Below, piece after piece: positions 11,601 through 21,437 of a stretch of DNA of 64,000 bases. How positions within the stretch are numbered: position 1 is the first letter of the stretch; every line of letters begins with the position of its first letter. The DNA is from Catonia carolina (Eukaryota > Arthropoda > Insecta > Hemiptera > Achilidae), in NCBI GenBank assembly GCA_035578175.1, contig JAQMRL010000001.1, positions 46,461,553-46,525,552 on the forward strand. The letters run 5' to 3'. The notes beneath the pieces were generated by a model. The model searched no databases. It worked only from the letters and a program-made list of their open reading frames with translations, and was not told the DNA's origin. The translations under genes were made by a program, and so were the position numbers.

Positions 11601-12623
11601 CAACGGAAGCTTACCAAATGCTTCAACAGGCTTTCAAGGAGGATGCTATGAGTTGCATATAAGTTTTCGAGTGTTGAAGGCCATGTTTGTTCTGGGTGCC
11701 CTTCAACATCTGAAAACTATGAGAACTTGAAAAAATCCGCCAAAAAATCAACAAAGATCGTCATTTCACAAGACAAAATTTCTTAAGAGACAGGCGTCAG
11801 TTAAAGCTTGTGCCAGCGGATTTTGACTGAGGATTTGCAAATGTTATGTGTTACCGCTAAATTTGTTCCTCGCCTTTTCAAACAGGATCAACAAAACATT
11901 AGATTGAATTTGAGTCAGGTCTTGAAAAACGAGATTGAAAGTGATCCAAAATTTTTGACCAAAGTCAGGTGATGAGAACTGATCTGCAATTACTGCTAAT
12001 GCAGATGGTGAAGGATGAAATGATTTTTTTGTAACGTATGTAAATATGCTGTGCCTGAATGGGATTCAAACCCAAGATCACATGCTGAGAGGTGAGCATG
12101 TTACCAACTACACCAATGCGGCCGCCAGGTGATGAGAGTTGATGTTATGGGTATGATCCAGAAACCAAGCAAGCGTCAAGCCAATGGAAGATTGGCATGA
12201 CGCTTAAATGACATTGTCGACGGAACATGACAACAGTAAGAGAAACACAACACTACGATCAAACGTTACCCTACAAACTGATGCCATCTGGGCAGTAGTT
12301 TGTTGAAGGTCTCTACTGACTCTATGTATCCGGAGGACTCTCTATTACATCTACGAATGACAGCATGCTCTCAGTCCGGGTTATTTTTGGGTCCCTCTTG
12401 TATGTATTGTTAATCAGTCTTTTGACATTCTGGTATTTGCTGAATTTTGATTTGAGACTTAATGAAATTTTATTTTTGTTATAATTTCCAGACTAAAGTA
12501 ACAACCTCTCGTTCTAATTCGATGCAGAGTTTTGAAGATGCACTACGTGAAGAAACTAACCGTAAATCAGCTGGTTTGTCACCCGCTACAACACCAACTA
12601 TTAACGAAGAGCAAGCATCTTAA
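5651..12623 (+). CDS. TPD52: TPD52-family protein (tumor protein D52-like), 3' part of gene
   Basis: Coding exons 5651-5813 and 12492-12623 join in phase 0 across a 6.7-kb GT-AG intron. TPD52 proteins are small coiled-coil adaptors that homo- and heterodimerise and act in vesicle trafficking and lipid-droplet biology. The first exon (54 codons after one split base) starts YQKTESVIKTTAEKTTSLLG and continues through GGIGSGLTSKIGQLK and SFEEKVGSAYENVK, the most conserved block of the family. The last exon starts TKVTTSRSNSMQSFEDALRE and ends at TAA 12621-12623. The acceptors are TTGTTTCAG before 5651 and TTCCAG before 12492; the donor is AAG|GTAAAT at 5814. The N-terminal exons are missing and must lie left of the window. 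The intron holds an inverted mariner, an HTH-transposase relic, a SINE-broken mariner and a possible alternative exon at 8923. Confidence 0.92.
6145..6874. mobile_element. mariner-like element, head-to-head inverted duplicate
   Basis: The ends are inverted repeats (TACGAGGTGCATTTGTAAAG at left, matched by CTTTATGAACGTACCTAGTA at right) with TA at the borders. The right half encodes, on the plus strand, the 3' part of a mariner transposase: HDNA at 6485 (second catalytic Asp) and PPYSPDLAHSDFHLF (third catalytic Asp region, from 6552). The left half is the reverse complement of nearly the same segment. The first catalytic Asp region and the N-terminal DNA-binding domain are absent, so the copy is non-autonomous and folds into a long hairpin. 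Confidence 0.88.
6540..6773 (+). pseudogene. mariner transposase C-terminal fragment
   Basis: This 77-codon open segment in the right arm of the inverted mariner begins just upstream of the third catalytic motif PPYSPDLAHSDFHLF and ends with the usual basic tail (QKNHGSYVKK). The family enzyme is about 345 residues, so this is only the last quarter. The Asp of SPDL and of SDFHL are kept. The antisense arm (about 6470-6240) holds a second, more damaged copy of the same segment. Confidence 0.8.
6875..8922. other. AT-rich TPD52 intron, nothing recognised
   Basis: There is only low-complexity A/T sequence, with no open frame of note and no repeat shared with the rest of the window that I could see. 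Confidence 0.5.
8923..8987 (+). CDS. TPD52: possible alternative terminal exon of TPD52
   Basis: A good acceptor (TTACTCTTTGCAG) is followed by an open frame in the phase needed by exon 5651-5813, reading VIPSEVAQKTSSLMTFFQLF and two Arg, then TAA at 8989-8991. A donor-like AG|GTAAAA at 8988 would make it a 65-nt cassette that also shifts the last exon out of frame, so either use would give a short alternative C terminus. The VIPSEVAQKT start is similar in tone to the constitutive continuation TKVTTSRSN. No transcript is available, so this stays tentative. Confidence 0.4.
9450..10192 (-). mobile_element. DNA transposon relic with HTH transposase N terminus
   Basis: The ends form imperfect inverted repeats (GTCACGAGATTGTCTTTTGCG at left, GCAAACAAGGGCAAACTCGTGAC at the right border). 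Inside, the minus strand around 9930-9820 reads NHERVAYYCDVSLSTIQRIK, a helix-turn-helix start typical of Tc1/mariner- or pogo-type transposases, with no stop over about 50 codons. No catalytic Asp triad is visible. A second copy of the HTH-coding 85 bp lies just outside the right end (10208-10292). Confidence 0.6.
9820..9904 (-). repeat. 85-bp direct repeat, HTH transposase segment, copy 1
   Basis: The 85 bp from GTCAATGAAACTGTTGAAGA to CATCACAGTAGT recur almost unchanged at 10208-10292, 388 bp downstream in the same orientation. The copies differ at very few positions, so the duplication is recent relative to the decay of the surrounding element. Confidence 0.85.
10208..10292 (-). repeat. 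85-bp direct repeat, HTH transposase segment, copy 2
   Basis: This is the second copy of the 85-bp HTH-coding stretch at 9820-9904. It sits 16 bp outside the right inverted terminus of the 9450-10192 element. Confidence 0.85.
11389..12402 (+). mobile_element. mariner-like element with long inverted repeats, interrupted by a SINE
   Basis: Inverted ends of about 130 bp share the track GGGACCC(A)TAAATAA through TGTAATAGAGAG and GAGACCTTCAACAAAC (left 11391-11520; right 12402-12265 in reverse). The plus strand carries decayed mariner transposase. An HTH part near 11590-11660 reads LEKSTTEAYQMLQQAFKEDA. A second part near 11800-11960 reads VTAKFVPRLFKQDQQNIRLN. After the SINE come GDES and YGYDPETKQASSQWK (first catalytic Asp). 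The second and third catalytic Asp regions are deleted, and several stops and frameshifts are present. A TA border is kept at the right (12401-12402). Confidence 0.85.
11978..12125 (-). mobile_element. tRNA-derived SINE, family A, inserted in mariner
   Basis: The minus strand reads a tRNA-like head: A box region GTGTAGTTGGTAACATGC and B box GGGTTTGAATCCC, then the family tail. The 12-bp duplication CAGGTGATGAGA flanks it exactly (11966-11977 and 12126-12137). It splits the mariner transposase frame just at the GDES motif. Confidence 0.88.
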
Positions 12624-12700
12624 TGTGAATCATAATGGCTAATTTAAATTATTTCCGGCTTGCTCTTATATTTTTTTATTACAACAGTGTTTTAAAATAT

Positions 12701-12706
12701 AATAAA
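12701..12706 (+). terminator. TPD52: polyadenylation signal of TPD52 (AATAAA)
   Basis: AATAAA lies 78 nt after the stop codon. The downstream DNA is so A/T-rich that later signals could also be used. Confidence 0.5.
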
Positions 12707-14029
12707 AGAATAGGTTTCAAAAAAGGGCTTTCAATTTACGCCCCAAATTTTGATGCACGTATTTTAAGTAAAATATAAATAGCAGCTAGTTGTTTTTGAT
12801 CATCGATTGAAACCTATTCATTTGTCGTTTAAAATATTTAAATTTTATTATTGTATATTTTTTTAATGTTCGTTGAATAGTTTTTGAAATTAGTATTTTC
12901 TGGTTGATATCATTTGAAATTTGGATACAAATCTTGTGTGTAAGTGTGATTATTTTTGAAATATATAATTTAAAATTTGCCATGTCATTTTATTGTTTAT
13001 TGTTTCATTATTATAATTATTACTGTTATTCGTATGATGATGATACAATTATTTCTGTATTTTTATTAACCATTTAAATTTCACAAGTAACAATATATTT
13101 GTTTGTATGAACATATGTATATTGTTAAAATATGCCATTATTTTTCTGCATGGTTTATTTAAACAAAATTATGTTAATTTCTGCATTTTTAGAAATTTTA
13201 TTTTTAATTTTTTTACCCATATTGGTTGTTTATTGGTGAAATGAATTTCTTTCTCTCAGTTTATTGCATAATTAAAATAAAATTTTATTTACTTTATATT
13301 ATTAAAATATTATGTATATAAGAAATTATAGTAATGGATATTATTATATGATTTATCAATGTTCTTGTAATATAATAATTATTATTATTGTTCATAATTT
13401 TCTTTTTATTTATTATTATTTTTCATTTTCGAAAATAAAATGTTATATTATGCAATCATTTATATTTTATTTTTATTTCCAGTCATTTATTTATCCATTC
13501 CATCTCATATTTATTTTATATTATCATTCCATTTATGCATTTAATTTAATTCTGATAAAGAGCTCGTGCAATAATTATTCGTATAAGATTGTATAAAATT
13601 ATGTTAAATTTTTGAGGAAAATATATAAAGATTGTCAGAATTTTGAAATAATATTTTCTCAACATTAATTTAAAATAATGTAAATTGAAGTAATGATAAA
13701 TTTTGGGATGTCTATACAATTTCAATCCCTAAAATTCACTCAATATTCTTATGTGCTTCGCTTCTTTTTTTGTCACGTAAGAAACAATATTACTGCTATT
13801 GTTCAATATTACTCCTCTATTCACTTCTGTTATAGCTTGTATAACAATTATTGTATTAAATAGAAACAGTTTTAACATTTTGGTATTATGTATATTGATT
13901 ATATAATGGTATCTAAAGGTACTTCCATGTTTAATGAAATATGATATTCTAAATCATGATTGAGAGAGTATTGAAATTCAGAGTGGTTTGAATTCAATTG
14001 AAGTTGAGATTTTTAAAATGTAAGATCTG

Positions 14030-14140
14030 GTCAGGTGTGATATTTCTTCATCTTTATATTGCCTCATATTATTACCTACACAGAAGCCAAGGCTTACGTA
14101 GGCACCATAATAATTCGAAAAAAAAATAATAAAATAAAAA
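14030..14140 (+). repeat. SINE-like repeat, family D, second copy
   Basis: It shares the order TCTGGTCAGG-like start, CTTCATC, ATTACC and AAGGCTTACGTAGGCACC, then an A-rich tail, with 4652-4800. The two are diverged. Confidence 0.4.
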
Positions 14141-14702
14141 CTAAATTAATTTTCTATGTTTATTGCCTAAATGGATAACTTTGTCTAAAAGACACATAAT
14201 ATTTTAAAAATTAATATTGGATATTTTTAGGTTTTATCCTATGTATTTTTGGAAAACAGGAGATCAATGACTTAATTATTTTCACATACCTCCTTGGTTT
14301 TATTACAATGGTCACAATTTGTCACGCCAGTTGAAAGGCTTTGGCTCACTGTTGATGGCCAGTGCAAACTGGCTTCTAGCTAGGGATTTTGGTTCAGAAG
14401 GTTTTTTTTATGAAACAGCGACTGTGCTGAAAAAATATAGAATATAACCGAATCTGTATGCTTTGTATTCTGAGATTGTCATTTCAGTTTATAATAAATT
14501 CATAATTTAATTAGGTGTATTTTGACTCATTATTCTGAAAGAAAATAATTTTCCTCGTTTAAAATTTATCATGCAAAAACATTCATATAGGACATATAGG
14601 AGCTTTTTCTTTTGTTTATCAATTATCTCTTGTGTATGTAAGAATATTTACTTATACCTATTTATTTCTCAAGTTTTGTATTGTTCTGTATCAAAAATGT
14701 GT

Positions 14703-15559
14703 TTAACCTTCGAATGCTCGCGATATTCAGTGTCCCACCAGAATTCGCAAAGAGGCAAAGTGGCCGCTATACTATTTCTTTGTTTTATTTCGTTTCTTGC
14801 TAGTTAATTAAATTTTTTAACCATTGTAAATGAACAGAAATTATTATGCAATTATTAATTTTTGTTAGGAAAGACTTTATTTATTTTTCTAAAAACTGTA
14901 TATAACTTAAAACTAATAGAAAACATTATTAAATATTATAATTAATTAAACAAACAATATTTTTTAATTGTAAAAACTTTAACCTTTAAACTTATGATTA
15001 AATTATATTAAATCAGTTTCCTCAAAAACTACTCCATTTCTTCATGTGAAATATCCATATTTTCCTGGCATGGATTACAGGTTACTTCTTGCTGTGAATG
15101 ATTTTTACACACATGCTTTTTGCATTTATGGCAAATAAGTTGAAATTTGTAATTTTTTTTAGACCCACAGCAGTAGCAAATAGGTCGCTTCTTCGTTTTA
15201 GATGCTGTGGTTACCACTAATTTTTTCCTGTAGTTATCCAAAAAAAGCGTAAATTTCTTTAGGAAGGCACCAATATGTACTTACATGGTCAAAGATTATA
15301 TTTATAAAGAAGAACACAGAAACTCGCAGGGCGGTTGTTTGGCCGGCTTTACGTAACGTTCACGATAATAACAAATTTGTGACTAAACTGCTGCCAATAC
15401 AGACATTCAATAGGAATGATTCGAACGTTGTTAGACGGAAAAATATGTAATTAGAGCATACCTAAAGCCCCAATCATAAATTTTCACCTATCATAATATA
15501 ATGCCGGTTTTTGAAAAAAGGCAGCCAATTTGCCGCCCATGTGAGCGCTCGAAGGTTAA
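14703..15559 (-). mobile_element. piggyBac-like element, internally deleted, TTAA-flanked
   Basis: The borders are TTAA at 14703-14706 and 15556-15559. Inside them the inverted ends match: CCTTCGAATGCTCGCG at left and, reversed, CCTTCGAGCGCTC at right, with a second weaker inverted pair farther in (GGCAAAGTGGCCGC against GGCGGCAAATTGGC). The TTAA target is the hallmark of piggyBac. The only coding remnant (15241-15029, minus) is the cysteine-rich C-terminal domain of a piggyBac transposase, which fits this assignment independently. Confidence 0.93.
15029..15241 (-). pseudogene. piggyBac transposase C-terminal cysteine-rich domain
   Basis: Seventy codons, including the stop side of the transposase. 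The spacing of Cys and His (CYCCG, then CHKCKKHVCKNH, then CNPCQ) is the C-terminal zinc-binding domain of piggyBac transposases, which reads the element's subterminal repeats. The catalytic Asp-rich core, normally some 400 residues upstream, is missing. The remnant ends with an acidic tail and has no internal stop. Its Met lies inside the old coding frame, so it is probably not a real start. Confidence 0.88.
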
Positions 15560-15792
15560 ACGTCCTGTTGAAATAGGAAGGTGAGTATAGATTGCTGAAA
15601 TTTAATGGCAGGTTTCATTTAACTTATTAATGTATCAAGACTGCAGTTTGTAGGCCTATTGTGTAGAGATTTGAAACCTTTAAAAGATCATCTTCAGCAA
15701 TATTGATAATAAGTTGCTTGCTAGTAATCAGGTCAGTTCCTTAAATGTATGCTTAACTTTGTGTGTATAGTTAAAATAAAAAATAGATTCTC

Positions 15793-16050
15793 GTGATTTA
15801 TCAACAAAAAAGAAATATTTCTCTATTGAGAAATGTGGACGAGTGTGTGTTTGCTGAATATGAGTTTAACATGTATAGTAAACAAGTTGTGCATTATGTT
15901 TGTGATGATTTTTTAAATACAGTACAAGTGAGACTGCAATTTATCTGTAAGCAAAGTAAAAATTTGTGGGTGAAAGATATTGCTTTCGTCAATGTGCAAT
16001 GCAGTATTTGTTATGAAGAGTTCTTTTTAACTTCGGAGGTTGCTTACTAA
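15793..16050 (+). other. unidentified open frame with a RING-like start
   Basis: Eighty-five codons with an amino-acid mix more protein-like than the neighbouring A/T frames. The last part reads VQCSICYEEFFLTSEVAY, which resembles the first CxxC of a RING finger, but the stop follows before the remaining zinc ligands. No acceptor or donor fits cleanly at its end. It could be a broken exon, a truncated retrocopy or chance. Confidence 0.25.
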
Positions 16051-16518
16051 TCCTTGAGGTATCCAAAATAAATATAATCTGACTTAAAAAGATTATAGAG
16101 TATATAAGTCATGACAAAGTATCTATTTAATTTCATCAATAAGGAAACACAGTTGCGTGAAAATTTTCACTGAGAAGACAACATTTACTCATTGTGTTGT
16201 TAGCTGGGTTACTTTAGATGCACTGAAATTGAAGAATCGATGGTATACCAAAATGTCAACTCATCTACTAAATATTGCATCTCCTTCAAATCCACTGGTC
16301 ATATACTTAATGTTGAATTTAGGTAGATTTAATTATAGCCTATTCTACTTAATTCTGGAACTGGTGTAAATGAATCATGAGCATATGGTTGAAAGAACGT
16401 GACTGCCACTGTATCGCACCGCTAGGCTAGTATTGATATTGATAATCCTATTTTATAATTAATTTATACAATCAATTTCTCTAACCTTTTTTTAAGCTCT
16501 CTTGAATTTTTTTTTTGT

Positions 16519-16558
16519 TTATTACACGTGTTTCGGTGGATCCACCATCATCAGAGTA
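16519..16558 (-). ncRNA. hammerhead-like ribozyme motif, stem I lost
   Basis: On the minus strand: CTGATGA, the self-complementary GGTGGATCCACC (stem II), GAAA, CACGTG (stem III) and the TA cleavage dinucleotide. The 3' strand of stem I is missing AGTA relative to copy 2, so TACT has no partner. It is probably inactive. Confidence 0.55.
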
Positions 16559-16736
16559 TATAATATCGTTTGAAACTTAAAAAATGTTTAAATCTATAGA
16601 TGTTATATCTTCAGTCACCTATATAAAACTAATTTTTTAATTTTGAAACTAATATAAAATTATTTTTAAATAGATGACTGAAAAAGTAACATCTTCTACA
16701 GATTTTTAAACAAATTTAGTTTCAAACGATATTATA

Positions 16737-16776
16737 TACTTTGATGATGGTGGATCCACCAAAACACGTGTAAGTA
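16737..16776 (+). ncRNA. hammerhead-like ribozyme motif, core mutated
   Basis: This is the same module in the right arm, with stem I (TACT...AGTA) kept. The core reads TTGATGA instead of CTGATGA and AAAA instead of GAAA, changes at invariant hammerhead positions, so it should not cleave. Confidence 0.55.
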
Positions 16777-16896
16777 ATAAACAAAAATAAATCAAGGTAG
16801 CTTAACAAAAGGTTAGTGAAATTTATTATATAAAATAGAATTAATTTCAAGCTGCAGGATGCATTATAAGGATTTATTTTTGAATGATATTGATAA

Positions 16897-19800
16897 CTAT
16901 CAATATATTTTGTTTATGTCTGCTTCTAATACAGTTGTACTTTGGTGCTTCTTGAGAACAGTTCAGTGCTTTATTCTTCCGTGGGCAATGTTCTGTTTTG
17001 CAGTTAAATACAGTTTCAATTATATGCAAATCATTTTGTGCATTTGGGATGGCTCATGCTAAGCATTTTCTGCAACTTCAAACATGTATACAGTGCAGAC
17101 CATTTGTTTACTTCAGTTTCAAAGATAAATGGAATAAACTGTACATCTGCGATAATAGAAGTGGACTTTCTAAAGGCATTACTTCCATTTAATTTTTCAG
17201 ATTAAGATTGATTTCACATTGAATTAATCATTATCCATACTGTGCATACATCTCTGTTCAAAACATTATGAAAGGTAAAAGTGTTATAAAAATTGACTAG
17301 ACATTCTAAATGTAAAAAACTCATTGTGGAATTTATAGAGTGCAATTGATGAAGAAGGATTTACTTTTAAGCTTTTGTTTCTGTGTGTAAACTGATCTTT
17401 TTTCAAAAAACAAACCATTAAAGATTTAGAAATTAAATTGCTTATTTATTCATAATAGGTTCATTCTACAGTGTTTTTTTGAATTCCAGTTCAGAAAAAG
17501 AAACATCTATGTCCATATTTAGACAATTAGAAAGTAGTTTGTCATGTTAATAATTATTCCAGGAAATCTAGAAAAGTTACACCAAATTTTTCAACTATGC
17601 AATTTTTAAAACGCTCCGTTGAATTTCTACTAATTTTTTTGTTTTTAGTGAAAAATTTGTTTTCGTTGACAACTGCCTTTTAAAAGTTCTCTTCTTAATT
17701 TACAGAAAAGCTTCCATCGCTAAGGGAAATAAAAAAAGATTGGATATCCTAGATTATTGACTTATAAAGGAGTTATTTTGAAATTGAACATGTCATCTAT
17801 AACTTTTTCTTAAAAACTTCCAGTCATTCTGTAAATTCAGCTGTAGTTATTGATAAAAACGTTTTTACGTGTTTCTTTTGGAGTGATCTACAATTTGTGA
17901 TATATATTACATCTTTGTAGTGGTGTATTCAGCTAATTTAATGTTGATTCAGCTATCCAATTTAACATTCAAGTTATATTTTGAAAAAACTGCCACTGAT
18001 ATAAATTAGAAAGCTAAGATATTTTTAGGCTTGCCAACTCTTCTGGTTTTGTCTGCTTGAAATGAAATCTTAAAATAGTGAGTAAACTTACTTCTCGTGA
18101 ATCTATTTTGGGTGAAATTTCTGGAAAGCGGTACTTATTTGTTTGGTTTCTAAATTGAATGGAATTGTTTATAAAATGCAACAAGTGTACTATATACTAG
18201 ACATGACTAGACTTCAAATGTCTTTTCCAACCCACTTGACTGTATTTTTAATAGAGTTTGTTCTGTGATTATAATGTACTGCGAATTATTCTTGAATGGA
18301 ATTGTTCTTTAAAAGGCCTGTAGATTGATTAAATGAGAATAATTTATATTTGCCAGTGGGTGCTTGCTTATCAACCACCTTGATTCCTGTTCTTCAGTCT
18401 ATATTAAGGTAAAGTACATTATGTACTGCACTTTTTATGTAGAATATAATTTTTTTAAATTAAATACTAAGTACATCTAGCAGCACTGATTCTGGTTTTT
18501 AAAAAGGCACATGGTTTTTGTGGCTGACCAATCACAAAAATTATTAGCTTGTGTGGCCTATGGATTTAGTGCTAAGAGCAGCAGTCCATCATCTACTGAT
18601 GTAAAAGGCCTTTTGGCAAGAAGATTAAATTGATGCTCATTTTTTCAAAATTTTAAACCTGTTCCAGTGTAGGGCTATATATAAATTAACTGGTCAGGGA
18701 TTACTGAAAAAAAACCAGTTTCCATTGGAATGTAGCACATACACAGTCAAAATAAGCGATGGTTAGATACTATCACACATATAAGCAGTCAGTGCGAGCT
18801 GGAGGAACATCTGTTGCTGAGATTCACCTTCGGCTGTGCATAGTTTATGGTAATAATGCAGTTATTTAAGGGAATGGCGAACTAATATACCTGATGAGGA
18901 AGGAACAGGATGTTATACTGTGATCTTGTTAAAGAAATTAAACAACATGTTTGTGGTAAATACCGTTTTTACATTACAGAACTCCAAAAAAATTCTCCTT
19001 ACATTTCAAATAAGTTCCACTCTGTATGAAATTTGTTAGAAGAGCAATAATCAGAGAATAAAATGGTGAGGAATGCTAATGAAGATATTTTTCCTTGACA
19101 ATGAATGCATGGGCCTCACGCGAAGGCTCTAGTAAACAAGTTATTTTGGTAGATTTTAGACTACTTCTCTTAACTTTGGGACTGCCTGATTTTCATAATT
19201 TCATAAAATTAAAGTATTGGATGGCGATTCAATAGTTTGAAAATGGTTGTAAGCAATGATGAACTCAAAGGTGGAGTCATTAAATGGAGAGGTAGTTTGG
19301 TGGTGGCATTCTTTAGAGAGGAAATGAACAAGCTGAATTCATGAGATGAATATTTCTGAAATTTAGGTGGAGACTATTGTCAAGAAGTAATAATATAAGC
19401 CTTAGTAACTTTTGTGTCACAATTTTTTTCTGTTCATTTTTATTTCTTGACTAGAGGTTAATTTATGGATAACCTTCATACTCTTCTTTAATGATTTATT
19501 TGAGTTTCATGTAAAATCTCTTGCTTTGGCTTAATTGTACTAAACACTTAAAACATCTTCAGTGTAGTAAATCAACTGAGTCAGTACAAAACAGTTTTGT
19601 TACAGTTTATTCATCATTCATGAGCACTGTACAATAAGATATGTTACATCAAGCTAACAAGTGGTTGGTGAAGTGAGTGTTTACTGTAAAATATATGTTT
19701 TTGTATTAACCATGAACAGTTCTCATTATTTTTACTGTTCATCATTGCATCATTTCATTCCAACTCCATTATAAAAGATTATTTTCTCAAAACACAAACA

Positions 19801-20500
19801 TTAATTTCTATTGCTTGTAATGAAGCACCTTGCTTTCTCTCCTTACTTTAAATTGATATGATTTGATGGAGGTAAGAGCCACATGTAAAAATATGTTTTT
19901 AAACATTGACAATATATAGTAGTCTTTTCAAGATAAAGCCCAAAATTAGCTTAGTTCTAATTTATTTATTTATTAAAAAGATTTTTAAATACATGTAGAG
20001 CATATATCACCAACTAATTAAAAGTTTTCTTAGCAAGGAAATCGCTAATAAACATGGTTGTACCTGAACAGTATTAATTAAAAATTTATTCAGGAAATAA
20101 ATATAATGAATTAAGTTAATAAATTTCTTGGCAACTTGTATAAATACAAAATATACAAGAATTTCTTTTCTACTTACTCATATAGCAGTAATGGATACAA
20201 ATTTAAACATTATGAAAACTATGTTAATAGCAATAAGCAGAATATAGTCAAAATAGTGTAGCATTATTCAGTGAAAATAATCGCTGAATAAATTTTGGCA
20301 GATTCATAGTTAAAATCTCTAATATTTTTGAAGATAATAGTTGGCAAGTCTGTGTATTAAACAAATTATAGAAAATAAACTTAAGAAATATTTTATGTTT
20401 AGTGCAATAAATGAAGATATATGTATACATAGAAATCATTTAAGTAATGAATGTAATTAGTATTAATGACAGTAATGATAAATAATTAAATTTACAGAAG
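16897..20500. other. AT-rich intergenic stretch, nothing recognised
   Basis: Several short open frames (for example 16859-17062 and 16998-17192) lack any motif. A slightly GC-richer part near 18500-18900 matches nothing else in the window. Confidence 0.45.
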
Positions 20501-21437
20501 TACGAGGGACGTTCAATAAATAACGCCAATTGATTTAGAGGAAAAAACAATTTATTCAATGACAATGAAACTTATACTTCTTTTTAACTCAGTCTCCTGC
20601 AACATTTAGAAATTTTTACAGTAATTTTGTGAGCTTTCTGGTTCTCACAGCACACAGAAGTCTTTACCTTTCTAGTTGAACTATTTTTGTGTACCACTTA
20701 GTTGTCGTTGAACTTCTAGTCATGTGAAATGTCTTTGAGCGGGCCAAGTAAATGAAAATCGGACTGGACGAGGTCTGGGCTGCAATTAGGATATGGCAAC
20801 ATCTCCCAATCCAACTTCTTGAGTGTTTCGCTCGTTCTCTGAGCAATGTCAGGGTGACTGTTGTCATGCAAGAGAATCACACAGTTTAAGGACAGCCCTA
20901 ATGTTTTCATGGTCCTATTTTTCTGTTGAAGCTAGTTAGAGCAATAGTAACTGTTCACGGTACAATCTTCTCCTTGTTCAATAAATTGGGTTTTGAGAGT
21001 CCCAGAAGGCTGTCAAGATCACCTACCTCTACCTACTCTGAGTTTTAAATTTTTTTGCACATAAATCCGAATATTCTGCCTGAATTAGATTGTTGGGCCC
21101 GCTCATTTATGTTTCTAACACTTATAAGTTTTAACACTTTTCACCAAACTGTTTCAATATTTTTGAGTAAATCTCAGTTTTACAAATTTGATAGGAAAAA
21201 TCTTATTCTAAACATTCCTCTTTTGACATACACGTTTCAAGTGGAGCTGACATTTTGAAATGGACAAAAGAGGTTACGCTTATTATTCTTATCATTGAAT
21301 AGCTGATTAACAGCGTTCCCAAGGTTGCCAACTTGACCCTCAAAAAGTTTAATTGTCATTGGTTGTCATTTTATTGCATGAACCGGTTTTTCACTATATT
21401 AATTTGTCTTGATAATTATTGTTGAATGTCCCTTGTA
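20501..21437 (-). mobile_element. mariner-like element, decayed and internally deleted
   Basis: The inverted ends are TACGAGGGACGTTCAATAAA at left and, reversed, TACAAGGGACATTCAACAAT at right, with TA borders. The minus strand holds the transposase catalytic region (20910-20664): LHDNSHPDIAQ with the second Asp and PYPNCSPDLVQSDFHLL with the third. The two halves are in different frames. The total of 937 bp is about 350 bp short of a full mariner. Confidence 0.88.
20664..20910 (-). pseudogene. mariner transposase catalytic fragment
   Basis: Two overlapping open segments (20910-20716 and 20867-20664) cover the D34D part of a mariner transposase. HDNSHPDIAQ contains the second catalytic Asp and SPDLVQSDFHLLGPLKD surrounds the third. 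The usual HPPYSPDLAPSD is altered to YPNCSPDLVQSD. The catalytic Asp residues persist, but the frame is broken and the N-terminal domain is gone. Confidence 0.85.

Larger units (their letters stand above)
12624..14702. other. very AT-rich TPD52 3' flank
   Basis: The 3' untranslated region starts here; a polyadenylation signal is at 12701. The remainder is extreme A/T sequence with chance open frames only. A SINE-like tail lies at 14030-14140. Confidence 0.5.
16446..16884. mobile_element. palindromic retroelement with hammerhead-like motifs, copy 1
   Basis: This 439-bp element is flanked by the 12-bp duplication TGATATTGATAA (16434-16445 and 16885-16896). Its two arms are inverted repeats of about 170 bp, followed by a unique tail that ends CTGCAGGATGCATTATAA, then GGATTTATTTTTGAA. 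Copy 2 (29194-29616) has the same plan and the same tail end. Each arm carries the block CTGATGA / GGTGGATCCACC / GAAA / CACGTG. The variable, retroelement-like duplication and the hammerhead block suggest a Penelope-like origin. No reverse transcriptase is present. Confidence 0.8.
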
